This document shows positions 34,647 through 46,641 of a stretch of DNA of 64,000 bases, piece after piece. How positions within the stretch are numbered: the first letter of the stretch is position 1; each line of letters opens with the position of its first letter. Origin of the DNA: Anisodus tanguticus. Its lineage: Eukaryota; Streptophyta; Magnoliopsida; Solanales; Solanaceae. The notes below the pieces were generated by a model, which saw nothing but the letters and a program-made list of their open reading frames with translations, was not told where the DNA came from and did no database searches. Location of the stretch: NCBI GenBank assembly GCA_034509755.1, contig CM067544.1, positions 15,991,001-16,055,000 of the forward strand, written 5' to 3'. Both the position numbers and the translations under genes were made by a program.

Positions 34647-37600
34647 ATGGCCGACAAACAAAAAATTCATCCTGCTCTTGTCGTAAACAACGTCAATAAC
34701 TTTATTCTTGTTACACTTGAAATGAAAAAAGGGCAATACTCTTCTTGGGCGGAGTTGTTTAAAATTCATTGCCGAGCATATGAGGTCATAGATCATATTA
34801 TTCCTCCTAAGTCCTCATCGGAGACCACCGTTGTTGACTCGAATGAATGGTCTCGTTTAGATGCTATAGTCTTTTAGTGGATTTAAGACACAATCTCCAA
34901 CGACCTTTTGCACACCAGTTTAGAACCGGGACTCTACGACTCAACATGCTTGGGAATGTCTACAAAATATTTTTCAAGATAATAAAATTTCTCGGGCAGT
35001 ATATCTTGAAAATCAATTTACCAATATAAAATTGGATGATTTTTCAAACGTTTCCGCATATTGCCAAGAATTGAAAATGATTGCCGATCAACTTTCAAAT
35101 GTTGGTGCGTCGGGCACAAATCAAAGGTTGGTTCTCCAATTGATTGAGGGATTGAATGAACAATTTGATGGTGTTGCTACGTTCATTCAACAAAGCAATC
35201 CCTTACCACTATTTTATGAGGCTCGGTCGAGATTGATTATGGAAGAAACCCGAAAGCAAAAACAGGCGACGGGGGCGGCAACGACTGCCGTCACCGCTTT
35301 TATTTCTACCAACCCATAGAATGATGATTTTGGCACTCAAAATTCTGGTTCCGGTAATGGGTCAAACCGACTAAATAACAGGTCAAAAAGGGGGTCAAAA
35401 TTGTAACAATAACAAAGGAAAAAATAATTGTGAAAAGGGGCGGGGTCAGGGAGGAGGACAGGCCACCGGCGGCAGTAACAACCACGGCATCAGGGTCAAA
35501 ATAGACCCCACTGGCAGCAGCCCAACCAGTCGGCCGACGGGCAGTGGGGACAGTACCCACCGTGGGCCTACTAGTGCAACTGTGGGCTGCCCCACCCTGC
35601 CTGTATCCCATGGCTCAGTGGGCCCGACCTCCTCCCGCCTCTAGACAACCCGGGGTTCTCGATTCTCATCTGCAATAAGCTTTTGCAACACATGGACCAT
35701 CTTCCGCAGGTTATGCTTCCACAAATATTGAACAAGCCATGAACAACATGAATCTAAGTGTTCCTGACGATTTGTGGTACATGGACACTTGGGCAACGTC
35801 GCATATGACGGCATCTCAAGGTAATCTCTCATCTTATTTTAATATGAGCAACAATAAAAATATTATTCTTGGTAGTGGGCAGGAAATTCCAATTCGTGGT
35901 ATTGTCCAATTAAATCTTCCCGCCCCTCACCCACATTTACGTTTGAAAAGCGTCCTACATGCACCCAAACTGATTAAAAACTTGGTATTTGTACGTCGGT
36001 TTACTATTGACAATAATGTTTCTGTTAATTTTGATCAGTTTGAGTTTCTGTGAAGGATTTTCAGACGGGGATGCCACTAATGATAGGGGTGAGCACGGCT
36101 ACAGGGTACTCAGATGCCCGACCGAAACTGATACTAACGGGTAGGTTACGGGTAGATATATTATAATAACGGGTAGGTTCTGGGTAGTAAAATTAGGAAC
36201 CGATCAATGTCGGGTCCGGTTCCGATTCCGGCTCCGGCAAATAGATACAGGGTACCCGAACCCGGAACCGATACCTGAAACCTATGAAATATTAAATAAT
36301 TTTACTTTTTAAATTCCATTATTTTTAGTTTAAAAAAAAGGCCATACTAAAGTACATCATTTAAGGGGGAAAAACCAAATGCAGAACAATCACTTTCACC
36401 ATCAAGAAATAAATCAAATAATACAAAGTGACAATCATAAGCAGAGAAAAAGCCAAAAGCGGTAGAAAACTGAAAAACTGAATTTTTAAAACTATGTACT
36501 CCTTTGAGTTTTGAAAAAGAAAGTTGAAACGAAAACCAAAGAAAATCTTTGAAACATTCTTGGAATATTTGCTCCGAAAGGATTCTTTATGGGTTTTGTG
36601 GCACTGGCTTTCAGAGGATAAGCAGACGAGTTTATTCCTAAACCAAAACTGTTATACGAATGCATTATTTTGCACAAAGAAACACCGATTCTGGGTACCC
36701 GGGAACCTACCCGGAACTGCAGGGTCCGGCTATGTTCCGGGTAATGATTGCTACGGGTAGGTTCCGGGTAATAAATTTAGGAACCGATCTTTTACTGGGT
36801 AGGGTCCGGGTAGTTCAAAAAAGTTAGGGCACCCGGACCCGCTCACCCCTAACTAATGAGATGTAATAACACTGGGGACTTGTATCCCATCACCACCACT
36901 ACCAACAACCAAGTCACCGGTCCATCAACCTTTGCAGCTATTTCTCTTATTTTATTGCATAACCGGTTGGGACACCCGAGAGCACCGATGTTCAATGTTC
37001 TTAAAAATAATAATTTTATTGATTGCAACAAATATATGGACTCTTTTGTTTGCCAGTCTTGTGTATTTGGAAAGCATGTTAAATTTCTTTTTTCATTACT
37101 TCAAACACACTTACGTCATTTGATCTTGTGCATTGTGATTTGTGGACACAACCGATTTTAAGTTCAGCATGTCATAAATATTATATGCTGATTTTGGATA
37201 ATTATTCGAATTTTCTGTGGACATTTCCCTTAGGACAGAAATCATAGGTCTTTCCTATTTTTAAACAGTTTAGTGTCTTTATCAAAATCTAATTTGAGAA
37301 ATCCATTAAATGTTTTCAATGTGACAATGGGAGGAAATTCATAAATACCCAATTTAAAGAATTTTGTCACCAAAATGGAATGTCCTTGCGTCTTTCGTGT
37401 CCACATACTTCTCCTTAAAATGGGAAAGCTGAAAGAAAGATTCGAACAATCAACAATTTAATCTGCACATTTCGTGTGCATTCGTCTACACCACCGATTT
37501 TTGGCATCATGCACTTCAAATGACCACATATCTTTTAAACATTCTTCCTAGCAAGCTACTCTCAAACATATCACCCACATAAATATTATACCATAGTATT

Positions 37601-39850
37601 CTTTCTTATAAGCATTTGAGGGTTTTTAGGTGTTTGTGTTATCCCTTATTTCCGTCAATAACTATTAACAAACTTCAAGCCCGTTCTACTCCTTGTATCT
37701 TTTTGGGATATCCACAAAATCATAGGGGATATAAGTGTTATGATATGACGAATGAGAAAATTATCATCTCTCCTAACGTTGTTTTCGATGAATCCACATT
37801 CCCGTTTGCTAAATCTCACGTGGCATCCCCATATTCATACGAATTTTTGGACGACGGAATACATCCAATCTTAAAGCACCATCTCAATACCCAAACTCAT
37901 AATGGACCAGCCCAAAATACACCACCAATTATGATGGCCTAACAACAAAATAGGACTGGGCCAGTCCGAATTGAGAAGCTCACTACCTCCTCCTCTTCGT
38001 CCTCGGCCCAGTCCACTGTTCGTGATGGTCAGGCCCACGTGAGGGAGACCATTACTCCCTCATACGTGTCCCCAACCAGGCCAATAGGCCCAACTCATTT
38101 GGGCCAAAATCTTACACCCCTTCGGCCCAATTCCCAAACCGCAAACCCACTGTCCCAACATTCGGTTTTGGCCCAATCTCGAACCTCCCCCTCAACCCAA
38201 TTCACAAATTGAGAGCCCACTGCCCCAACTTTCGGTCCTAGCCCAACCTCGGACCATTGAAACCCATGTCATGCACAGGATTTTATGGCCCAAGCGTCAG
38301 TTTAACCTAACATCTTCGGTCCAACCATCTGCACTTCCAAAAATCCAAAAGCGGCCCTATCAGGCTAGAATTGGAAAGCTGTCATGTTAGACGAAATCGA
38401 TACTCTTATTAAAAATAAGACGTGAAAATTAGTGCCCCGTCCTTCTAATGTAAACATCATACGGTCTATGTGGGTTTTCTGTCATAAAAAAATTATGATG
38501 GTTCTTTTGCGAGGCACAAAGCACGTTTTGTTGGTGATGGCAGGTCTCAGCAGGTTGGCATGGATTGTGGTGAGACGTTCAGCCCATTGGTTAAACCAAC
38601 GCCTATCAGGACTGTTCTCAGTATGGAATTGTCAAAATCATGGTCCATTCATCAGCTCGACGTAAAGAATGCATTTTTACATGGTTTCCTGCAGGAAACA
38701 ATTTACATGCACCAACCATTGGGATTCCGAGATCCGACTCATCCAGATTATGTTTGCTTGTTGAAAAAATTATTATACGGTTTGAAACAAGCCCCCTAGA
38801 CATGGTTTAATAGGTTTTCAGGGTTCGTAGTCACATTGAAATTCTCACACAGCAAGTCAGACCAGTCTTTGTTCATTTACAAGAAAGGTAATGACATAAC
38901 ATATATTCTTCTTTATGTGGATGACATTATTCTCACAGCATCTTCTGAGTCACTTCACCACTCAATTATGAATTTCCTTGCTTCGGAATTTGCTATGAAG
39001 GATTTGGTCATTTAAACTATTTATTGGGTATTGTTGTAACTCAATATACAGGTGGTATGTTTCTCTGTCAAAAGAAATACGCCGAGGATATCATTGAAAA
39101 AGTCGGCATGTCCTCGTGCAAACTATCACATACGCCGGTTGATACAAAAGTAACATTGAGTAACTCTACGGGTTCTCCATACTTGAGTAGCTTAGCATGA
39201 GCATTGCAGTATCTTACTTTCACGAGCCCTGATATCTCCTATGCAGTTCAACAAGTATGTTTACATATGCATGATTCGAAAGAAGAGCATAAGTGGGTTG
39301 TTAAGCGAATTCTGCGGTATGTTAAGGGTACTCTTGAGTTTGGATTAGATCTATATAAGTCCTCCATTTCGAGTCTCTCATCTTATGAAGATGTTGATTG
39401 GGGTGGCTGCCCGGACACATGACGTTCCACCTCTGGTTATTGTGTGTTTTTAGAGACAACCTCATTTCATGGTCGTCGAAACGACAACCGACAATGTCTC
39501 GGTCAAGCGCTGAAGCAGAATACCGAGGGGTAGCTAATGTGGTCGTTGAATCATGTTGGCTCCGTAATCTTCTTTTAGAACTCCATTGTCCGATTGAAAA
39601 AGTAATTGTGGTTTATTGTGATAATGTGAGTGCGATATACTTATGAGGTAACCCTGTCCAGCATCAACGCTCAAAACACATAGAAATGGATATCTTGTTT
39701 GTCCGTGAAAATGTTGCACGTGGACAAGTCCGTGTTCTCCATGTATCGTCCCGCTATCAGATTGCAGATATTTTCACGAAAGATCTTCCGCACGTACTGT
39801 TTGATGATTTTATGGATAGTTTCAGCATACGAGAACCTCCCGCTAAGACT
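34647..39850 (+). pseudogene. Copia-2 gag-pol, multiply broken
   Basis: Gag starts at 34647 (MADKQKIHPALVVNN; KKGQYSSWAELFKIHCRAYE) and meets stops at 34876. The second gag part is 35032-35319 (FSNVSAYCQELKMIADQLSN). A protease site near 35785 reads YMDTWATSHMT, the Gly of the DTG motif being Trp. The GAG-pre-integrase segment follows the hAT insert (LLHNRLGHPRAP). Integrase is shattered between 37100 and 37600, then VFRCLCYPLFPS. Reverse transcriptase lies in 38430-39000 (HQLDVKNAFLHGFLQE; LLYVDDIILTASS). RNase H lies in 39204-39800 (EDVDWGGCPD; SSAEAEYRGVAN). There are more than ten stops or frame changes. No zinc knuckle is visible in gag. Confidence 0.85.
36084..36851. mobile_element. Non-autonomous hAT element, 768 bp, inside copia-2
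   Basis: Terminal inverted repeats TAGGGGTGAGCACGG and TAGGGGTGAGCGGGTCC (right end read on the other strand), with an exact 8-bp duplication ACTAATGA (36076-36083 and 36852-36859). There is no transposase. Both subterminal regions hold arrays of GGGTAGGTTCCGGGTA-like motifs in the two orientations, likely transposase-binding clusters by analogy with other hATs. Confidence 0.88.
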
Positions 39851-39859
39851 GCGGGGGAC

Positions 39860-40088
39860 TGTTAAGATATCATATCAAATCACCAATGTAATTGTATTTA
39901 TTATCATATAATTAAGATTCATATTATTAGGATGATTAAGATATGATTTATTATCATATAATTAAGATTCATATTATTATGATATGATTAGATAAGTTTT
40001 CCTTAATATTAGTCATAGAATGATCTTGTACACTTGTATATAAATTATAATCTTGGAAATGAAATTAACTATGGATTAATTTCCTTCA
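39860..40088 (+). repeat. Copia-2 3' LTR
   Basis: 229 bp starting TGTTAAGATATCATATC after the purine tract, homologous to 34098-34339. Confidence 0.88.
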
Positions 40089-40459
40089 GATATACCATCA
40101 AATTGTGTAGAAAATTAGTCTTCAACGTAGAATAGCATTTACGTTACTACTTTGTGCTGCCATAACGTCACTGTCGCTTCAGCTTCTCTTCAATCCAATA
40201 ACTCAACTCTCCATAATGAATAAATCATACGTGCATTTCAAATGAAAAGAGAGGGAAAACTAAGCTGCAACTGAAAATTGAAGGAAAAATAAAAGCTATT
40301 GAATCAAAATTTGTGAATCTCGGGTACTTGAATTTCGAATTCTCCAGAAAATCATTTTTATTAAGGGGAGTTTTAAAGTTAAGTTTTTTTTTAATTATAG
40401 AAATGTGACATTCTTTTTAGGATAGATTAAAAAGAAAATTGCACCACATAAATTGAGAC
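40089..40459. other. Gap between copia-2 and copia-3, with part of a Stowaway-like MITE
   Basis: No gene. The last 60-75 bp (AATGTGACATTCTTTTTAGG, then CACCACATAAATTGAGAC) resemble the right half of the MITE at 12279-12548. That MITE sequence resumes after copia-3 as GAGACGGAGGGAGTA. Confidence 0.55.
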
Positions 40460-40687
40460 TGTTAAATATGGAATATGGATATGTTTATTTCCATGTTATG
40501 TTCCATAGTTTAGGTAATATTGTATTGTAAATATTACATTGTACACTTACCATAATTATATGAGTCTTGTACTACTAGAATAGGGTTTTAGGAGTAGAAT
40601 AGAAATATATTTTTATATTATGAAAATATGTAAATTGTATATATACTATTTCAATTAATGAAAATAATCAATGAATTATTTCTTTCA
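40460..40687 (+). repeat. Copia-3 5' LTR
   Basis: 228 bp, TGTTAAATATGG ... ATTTCTTTCA, followed by the primer site. A TATATATAC box lies near 40640. Confidence 0.9.
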
Positions 40688-40851
40688 TGGTATCAAGAGT
40701 CTAGGTTAATATTTTCTACCACTTTTCTCCCAAATTTTTCCGTCCAAACCGCCGATTCCGAGCTCCCTTCCTCGGTTTCTGTGCCCAGAAATTATTTTTC
40801 TCTTTCCCAATTTTTCTCCCCAATCCCTACTTCACGTCTTGCGTTGATATT

Positions 40852-43800
40852 ATGGCTAAGAACATGTTCACCCTACCCTTAATATTTCTAATATCAAGAA
40901 TCACATCCCTATCATTCTTGAAATAGAAAACGTCCAATACGCGACGTGGGCCGAACTGTTCAAAGTACATGCACGCTCGCATCAAGTTCTCCATCATATT
41001 ATCCCCGTGGCTCCTACGGATATGGAGGTGCCCAAATCAAAGGATGATCCTAAGTTATGGACGACCCTTGATGCTAATGTTCTTCAGTGGATTTACTCCA
41101 CTATTTCTAGCGACCTCTTACAAACGATTACCGAACCCGACGCTACGGAGATAGAGGCATGGAATAGAGTACGCGATATATTCCATGATAATCAGAATTC
41201 TCGTGTTGTTACCCTTGAGCAGGAATTTTCCCACGTCCATATGGAAAATTTCCCAAACGTTTTAGCATATTGCAAAAGGTTAAAGAAATTGGCAGACCAA
41301 CTCCGCAATGTTGGCGTGCCTATTTTGAATGATCGTTTGGTACTATAAATGGTTGCAGGCCTTTCAAAGGCATATAGTGGTGTTGGCACGCTTCTTCGTC
41401 AGAGCAGCTCTCTTCCGCAATTTTAGCAGGCTCATTCTATGCTTACCCTCGAAGAAGCCGGCTTGGCAAAAAATGCGGCTACCGGTGCTACTCCCGTAGT
41501 CATGATGACGTACTCTACAAATTCTCCGGGTGGTGTTGATAATTCTAGACAAAACCGTACTCATGGTGGCGGCAAAAATAGTCGGAAAAATAATGTCAAA
41601 AATCGCGGGGGCAAACGCTCGGAGATGGTCACGGTGGAAGTGGGTCTCGAAATAACGGCAGTGGGCCACAACCCAACTGGTCCCAGCCTTGGACCCCCTG
41701 GCCGTGGGCCTGAGCCAGTAGGCAGTGGCCCAACAGTCCCTACGACCCAACAGTTTCGACGTCTGGCCACTGGACTGCCCAACAGCGTTTTTCTAGGCCC
41801 AATCCAGTTTGGCCTAGTGGTTCTTGCCCCACTTCTGGGTCGGGTCAGCAACCCAGTGTACTTGGGCCCCAGCCCCCTCAGGCCCATCATGCAGTGGGCC
41901 CCACTTCTACCGACATTGAAGCCGCGATACACACACTTGAAATAAATCCTTAGGACCCAAATTGGTACATAGACACCGGCGCTACTGCCCACATGACGTC
42001 CGACTCAGGTACTCTCTCGTCTTATTCCAATTTGAGCAACAATCGTGGTATAATTGTTGATAATGGTAATTTAATTCCAATTCGTGGTTATGGTCATAAA
42101 ATGTTGTCTCCCCCCCCCCCCCCCATCCACCCCTTATTTTGAAAAAAATACCATTCATGCTCTAAAATTGATTAAAATTTTTGGTGTCTGTTCGAAAATT
42201 CACCACTGGTAATTCTGTGTCCATAGAATTTGATCCTTTTGTTTTTTCTGTGAAGGATTTCAAGACGGAGAGTCCTCTCATGAGGTGTGATAGTAGGGGA
42301 GATCTTTATCCTATCACACCAAGTTTTGGTTTCTCGAGTCATGCATTGCCATCCACTTTTGCAGCTCTGGCTCCTTCCTTGTGGCATGCTTGTCTAGGTC
42401 ATCCGGGATCGTCTATTTTATCTTTCTTAGATAAAAACAATTTTATTTCTTGTAAGGGTGTGCGTAGTACTCCGAATTGTCAATCTTGTTCTTTAGAAAA
42501 AATAGTTAAGTTGCCATTTGTAGACTCTAATTCTCATACTTTAATGCCATTTGATATTATTCATAGTGATTTATGGACGTCTCATGTTCTTAGTTCTTTG
42601 GGTCATCGGTATTATGTTCTTTTTTTGGATGATTATTCTATGTTTTTATGGACGTTTCCGATAGCGAAAAAATCTCAAGTTTTTTCCACCTTCTTAAAAT
42701 TTAGAGCATTCATTAGAACTCAATTCGAACGGGACATAAAAAAATATTCAATGTGATAATGGCAAAGAATATGACAATGGGTGTTTCGGAAATTTTGTGC
42801 TAATAATGGAATCAATTTTTGTTTTTCGTGTCCTCATACTTCTTCACAAAATGGGAAAGTCAAACGCAAAATTCGTACCATTAATAACATTATCCGGACT
42901 TTATTAATTCATGCTTCCGTACCCCCTCATTTTTGGCATCATGCTCTACAAATGGATACATATATTCTTAACATCATTCCTTCCAAAGGTTTGACATATT
43001 CGTCCCCTCTTCAAATTTTATATAATAAGACTCCTTCGTATTCACATCTTAGGGTCTTTGGGTGCTTCTGTTATCCACTCTTTCCGTCCACCACAATTAA
43101 CAAACTTCAGGCCTGTTCCACCCCTAGTGTGTTTTTGGGTTATCCGTCAAATCATCGTGGTTACAAATATTTTGATTTATCATCTAATAAAATCATCATT
43201 AATCGCTATGTAATCTTTGATGAATCCCAATTTTCGTTTGCCAAGGTAAATAGTCTCATGCTTAGTTCGTATAATTTTTTGGGTGATGATATATCCCCGT
43301 ATATTATTCACCATTTTTCGGACGTGTCTCGCACCCCAAATCCACCAGCGGGCCCACTGCCCGCTGGCCCCACAATTCCAGTCACGATACCCAGTCCCGA
43401 AACTGGACCAGTGACGAGAAGTGGGCCAGATTCCCAGCCTATTATCGCCACTGATCCAGTGACGGGTTCCGGCCCAGTCTTGTCACCACTTTCCAGTATT
43501 GGGCCAGCAAGCCCACTGCCTGTTGGCCAGTCCGTCATGTATCCCGATATTTCTCAAAATCCGCCCAATTCTCCCCCGAGTCAAAGGCCAGTCACTTGTA
43601 GTCAACGGGGTATTTTAAAATCAAAAAGATATTTTAATTTAAATTCTAATGTTCTTAAATCACCCTTACCCCGTAATCCTGTGTCTGCTTTAAATGAGCC
43701 GAATTGGAAAATTGCTATGACCGATGAATATAATGTTTTTATTGATAATAAGACGTGGGAGTTGGTACCCCGTCCATTTGGTGTTAATATTATTCGGTCT

Positions 43801-45200
43801 ATGTGGATTTTTGCTCATAAGGATAATTCTGTCAGTTCGTTTGCGAGGCATAAGACTCGTCTTGTAGGTGATGGTAAGACTCAGCAGGTTAGTGTGGATT
43901 GTGGTGAGACTTTTAGTCCGGTGGTCAAGCCGGCTACCATTCGTACTGTGCTCAGCTTGGCTCATTTGAAAGCATGGTCCATTCATCAGTTAGATGTGAA
44001 GAATGCTTTCTTACACGGTGATCTCCAGGAGACAATCTATATGCATCAGCCCTTGGGGTTTAGGGATCCCAAATATCCTCACCATGTATGTTTATTGAAG
44101 AAGTCCTTGCATGAGATTAAGCAGTCTCCACGGGCGTGGTATAAGAGGTTTGCAGACTATGTTTTGACTATTGGGTTCTCTCACAACAGGTCGGATAATT
44201 CATTGTGCATATATCGTCGTGGTTCTTCCTTGACTTATATACTATTGTATGTAGATGATATTATCTTGACTGCCTCTTCTGATGCATTACGCCGGTCTAT
44301 TATGATAATGCTCACTTCTGAATTTGCTATGAAAGACTTGGGGCCCTTGAGTTATTTTTTGGGGATTGCCGTCACTCGTCACACATGTGGGTTGTTCTTA
44401 TCCCAGAGAAAGTATGCAACTGAGATCATTGAGAGGGCCGGTATGTCATCTTGTAAATCCACTTCCACTCCGGTTGATACTAAACCCAAGTTGGGTGTTG
44501 TGGCTAGCTCCCCTTATGAGGATCCGACCCGCTATTGCGGTCTTGCAGGGGGACTTCAGTATCTTACGTTCACGAGACCAGATATTACGTATGTCGTATA
44601 ACAAGTGTGTTTATTTATGCATGATCCTAGGATTGAGCACATGAATGCGCTCAAATGCATCATTTGGTACATCCAGGGGACACTTGACTATGGCTTACAT
44701 TTATATCCTTCGCCGACGTCTACACTTGTCTCGTATACAGATGCTGATTGGGGTGGTTGTCCAGACACCAGACGGTCTACATCTGGATATTGTATGTTTC
44801 TTGGTAATAACTTGATCTCATGGTCTGCCAAGCGTCAGTCCACTTTATCACGCTCTAGTGCAGAGATCGAGTATCGAGGGGTAGCCAACGTGGTGTCTGA
44901 ATCATGTTAGTTACGTAATCTTCTTTTAGAGCTTCATTGTCCTATTCAGAAAGCTACCTTGGTTTATTGTGATAATGTTAGTGCCATTTATCTTTCTGGG
45001 AATCCGGTTCAGCACCAGCGCACTAAACATATCAAGATGGACATTCATTTTGTTTGCGAAAATGTAGCTCGTGGACAAGTACACGTCTGTCATGTCCCTT
45101 CCAGGTATCAAATTGCAGACATCTTTACAAAGGGTCTTCCCTCGGTCATTTTTGAAGATTTTGGACAGTCTCAGCGTTCAAAGACCGCCCGCTATGACTG
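40852..45200 (+). pseudogene. Copia-3 gag-pol polyprotein
   Basis: Gag begins near 40852 but shifts frame early, then reads [19 protein letters not shown] and, in 41007-41348, [20 protein letters not shown] and [18 protein letters not shown]. The tail is Gly/Pro-rich and I see no zinc knuckle. The protease site IDTGATAHMTSD is near 41965. A run of 15 C (42110-42124) breaks the frame after it. Integrase begins in 42181-42756 (FLDDYSMFLWTF) and continues in 42781-44601 with SQNGKVKRKIRTIN, where the catalytic Glu seems to be Lys. Reverse transcriptase has HQLDVKNAFLHGDLQE and ILLYVDDIILTASS. RNase H in 44605-45200 has YTDADWGGCPDTRRSTSGYC and YCDNVSAIYLSG. Stops at 42757, 44599 and 44909 inactivate it. 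Confidence 0.88.
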
Positions 45201-45208
45201 CGGGGGTG

Positions 45209-45470
45209 TGTTAAATATGGAATATGGAAGATATTCACATAGTGTATATCACGGTTTGTGTATATGTTTATTTCTGTGTTATGTTCCATAGTTTAGGTAA
45301 TATTGTATTGTAAATATTACATTGTACACTTATCATAATTATAGGAGTCTTGTACTACTAGAATAGAGTTTTAGGAGTAGAATAGGAATATGATTTTTCT
45401 ATTATGGAAATATGTAAATTGTATATATACTCTTTCGATTAATGAAAATAATCAAGGGATTATTTTTTTA
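45209..45470 (+). repeat. Copia-3 3' LTR
   Basis: 262 bp, homologous to 40460-40687. It has an extra segment after TGGAATATGG, and the last bases read ATTTTTTTA instead of TTTCTTTCA. Confidence 0.9.
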
Positions 45471-46278
45471 GAGACGGAGGGAGTAATTAGTCATCCGTTA
45501 TAGAAAGAAAAAATATACATAACTGGATTAGTAGTTTTTACAAATAGAGATCAACCACTTGTTCCAATTTTAAGTCTTAACAAGTAGTATTTTATTTCAT
45601 TGAGTACGTGGGAGAGTCGTTATCCTACCATTTGATTCTCACTAAAAATCCTTCTTTTTTTCCTTTTTCTCGTTCACCTGCCTTCTATCCATGAGGAGGA
45701 AAAATGAAACAGGGAAAAATAAGAAAATTCGAATATTGAGTTTACTAACTCTCAAGAAAAGTCAAGTAGAAGAAGGAAAAATAAACGTAAATCGACATGA
45801 CTATAAGAAAATAACAGAAAATCGACATAATTATGTGGTACAATAACAACATGCATTGGATGTGACGGAAGGAATCTAAGAAATTTTGAGGGAAAAGTAC
45901 AAAATAACAGAGTTGTGGGGGCAAAAGAAATGTAAATCAAAGAAAGATTCTTGCCCTCAGTAGTAAGGTTTGAAGCATATTACCTCATCCTATTGAAAGA
46001 CTACAGGCAGTAGACATATTGGATTGAGACTTTGCAACTTTAGTTGGGACCGTACTTAGGTTAATGGGTAACATGTAGTAATTTGTATTATTTGCTATAG
46101 TTCGTTACTAGCTAGGACCATGTCCCCTACCACGTAATATATATTATAGTATATCCTATAATTGTGTTCGCATCCCATGTTATCTGTAATTGTCTACAAA
46201 CTCATAAATCCATTTAACTCCCTCAAATCTTGAGGATGGGATGATTCAGCTTTGATGTTTCCATTGAGGTATCCCAAG
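45471..46278. other. Gap between copia-3 and copia-4
   Basis: It begins with the end of the interrupted MITE (GAGACGGAGGGAGTA). The rest is AT-rich with no gene that I can support. A 33-codon frame that would cross the copia-4 insertion site is discussed under findings. Confidence 0.5.
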
Positions 46279-46473
46279 TATTAGCGAATATTCTCCGTAT
46301 ATTTTGTAATTATGATAGATGTATATTTAAGGTAACTTAGGATTCTAATTATATTAGGAATCAACCTTTGTAAAGTAAGTTAGGATTCGTACCAAATTAG
46401 GAATCAACCTTGTACAACTATATATATTGTGAATAATGAAAGGAATTCCCAAGGGAAATTATTCTATCTTTCA
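46279..46473 (+). repeat. Copia-4 5' LTR
   Basis: 195 bp, TATTAGCGAATATTCTCC ... TTCTATCTTTCA, with a TATATATAT box near 46420. Confidence 0.92.
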
Positions 46474-46641
46474 TGGTATCAAGAGCCTAAAACCTTCTCC
46501 CTTCTCCTCCCTATTCTCGGCCAAACACAAATTTTTTTTCTGGTTTCCCCCTCCATTTCTCGGCCAGAAACCAGAAAATTCTCGGCCAGAAACCAGAAAA
46601 TTTTCGGCCAGAAAATTCCCTTCCCTCGGCCGGCGGCAACC

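Larger units (their letters stand above)
34098..40088 (+). mobile_element. Copia-2: Ty1/copia retrotransposon with short LTRs, degenerate
   Basis: The 5' LTR is 34098-34339 and the 3' LTR 39860-40088 (TGTTAAGATATC ... TTCCTTCA). They are clearly homologous, but the 5' LTR has about 20 extra bases near its start. The primer site TGGTATCAAGAGC follows the 5' LTR at 34340, and the purine tract GCGGGGGAC precedes the 3' LTR. I could not find a target-site duplication. The element contains a 768-bp hAT insert (36084-36851). Domain wording (RGVANVVVESCWLRN, YCDNVSAIYL) is of the RE1/Ale-Retrofit kind shared with copia-3, -4 and -5. Confidence 0.9.
40460..45470 (+). mobile_element. Copia-3: Ty1/copia retrotransposon (RE1/Ale-like)
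   Basis: 5.0 kb with an exact 5-bp duplication GAGAC (40455-40459 and 45471-45475). The LTRs are 40460-40687 and 45209-45470, starting TGTTAAATATGGAATATGG. The right one carries a 34-bp extra segment. The primer site TGGTATCAAGAGTC is at 40688, and the purine tract TGCGGGGG lies before the 3' LTR. The polyprotein is nearly continuous from integrase to RNase H, so this is one of the younger copies here. Confidence 0.93.
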
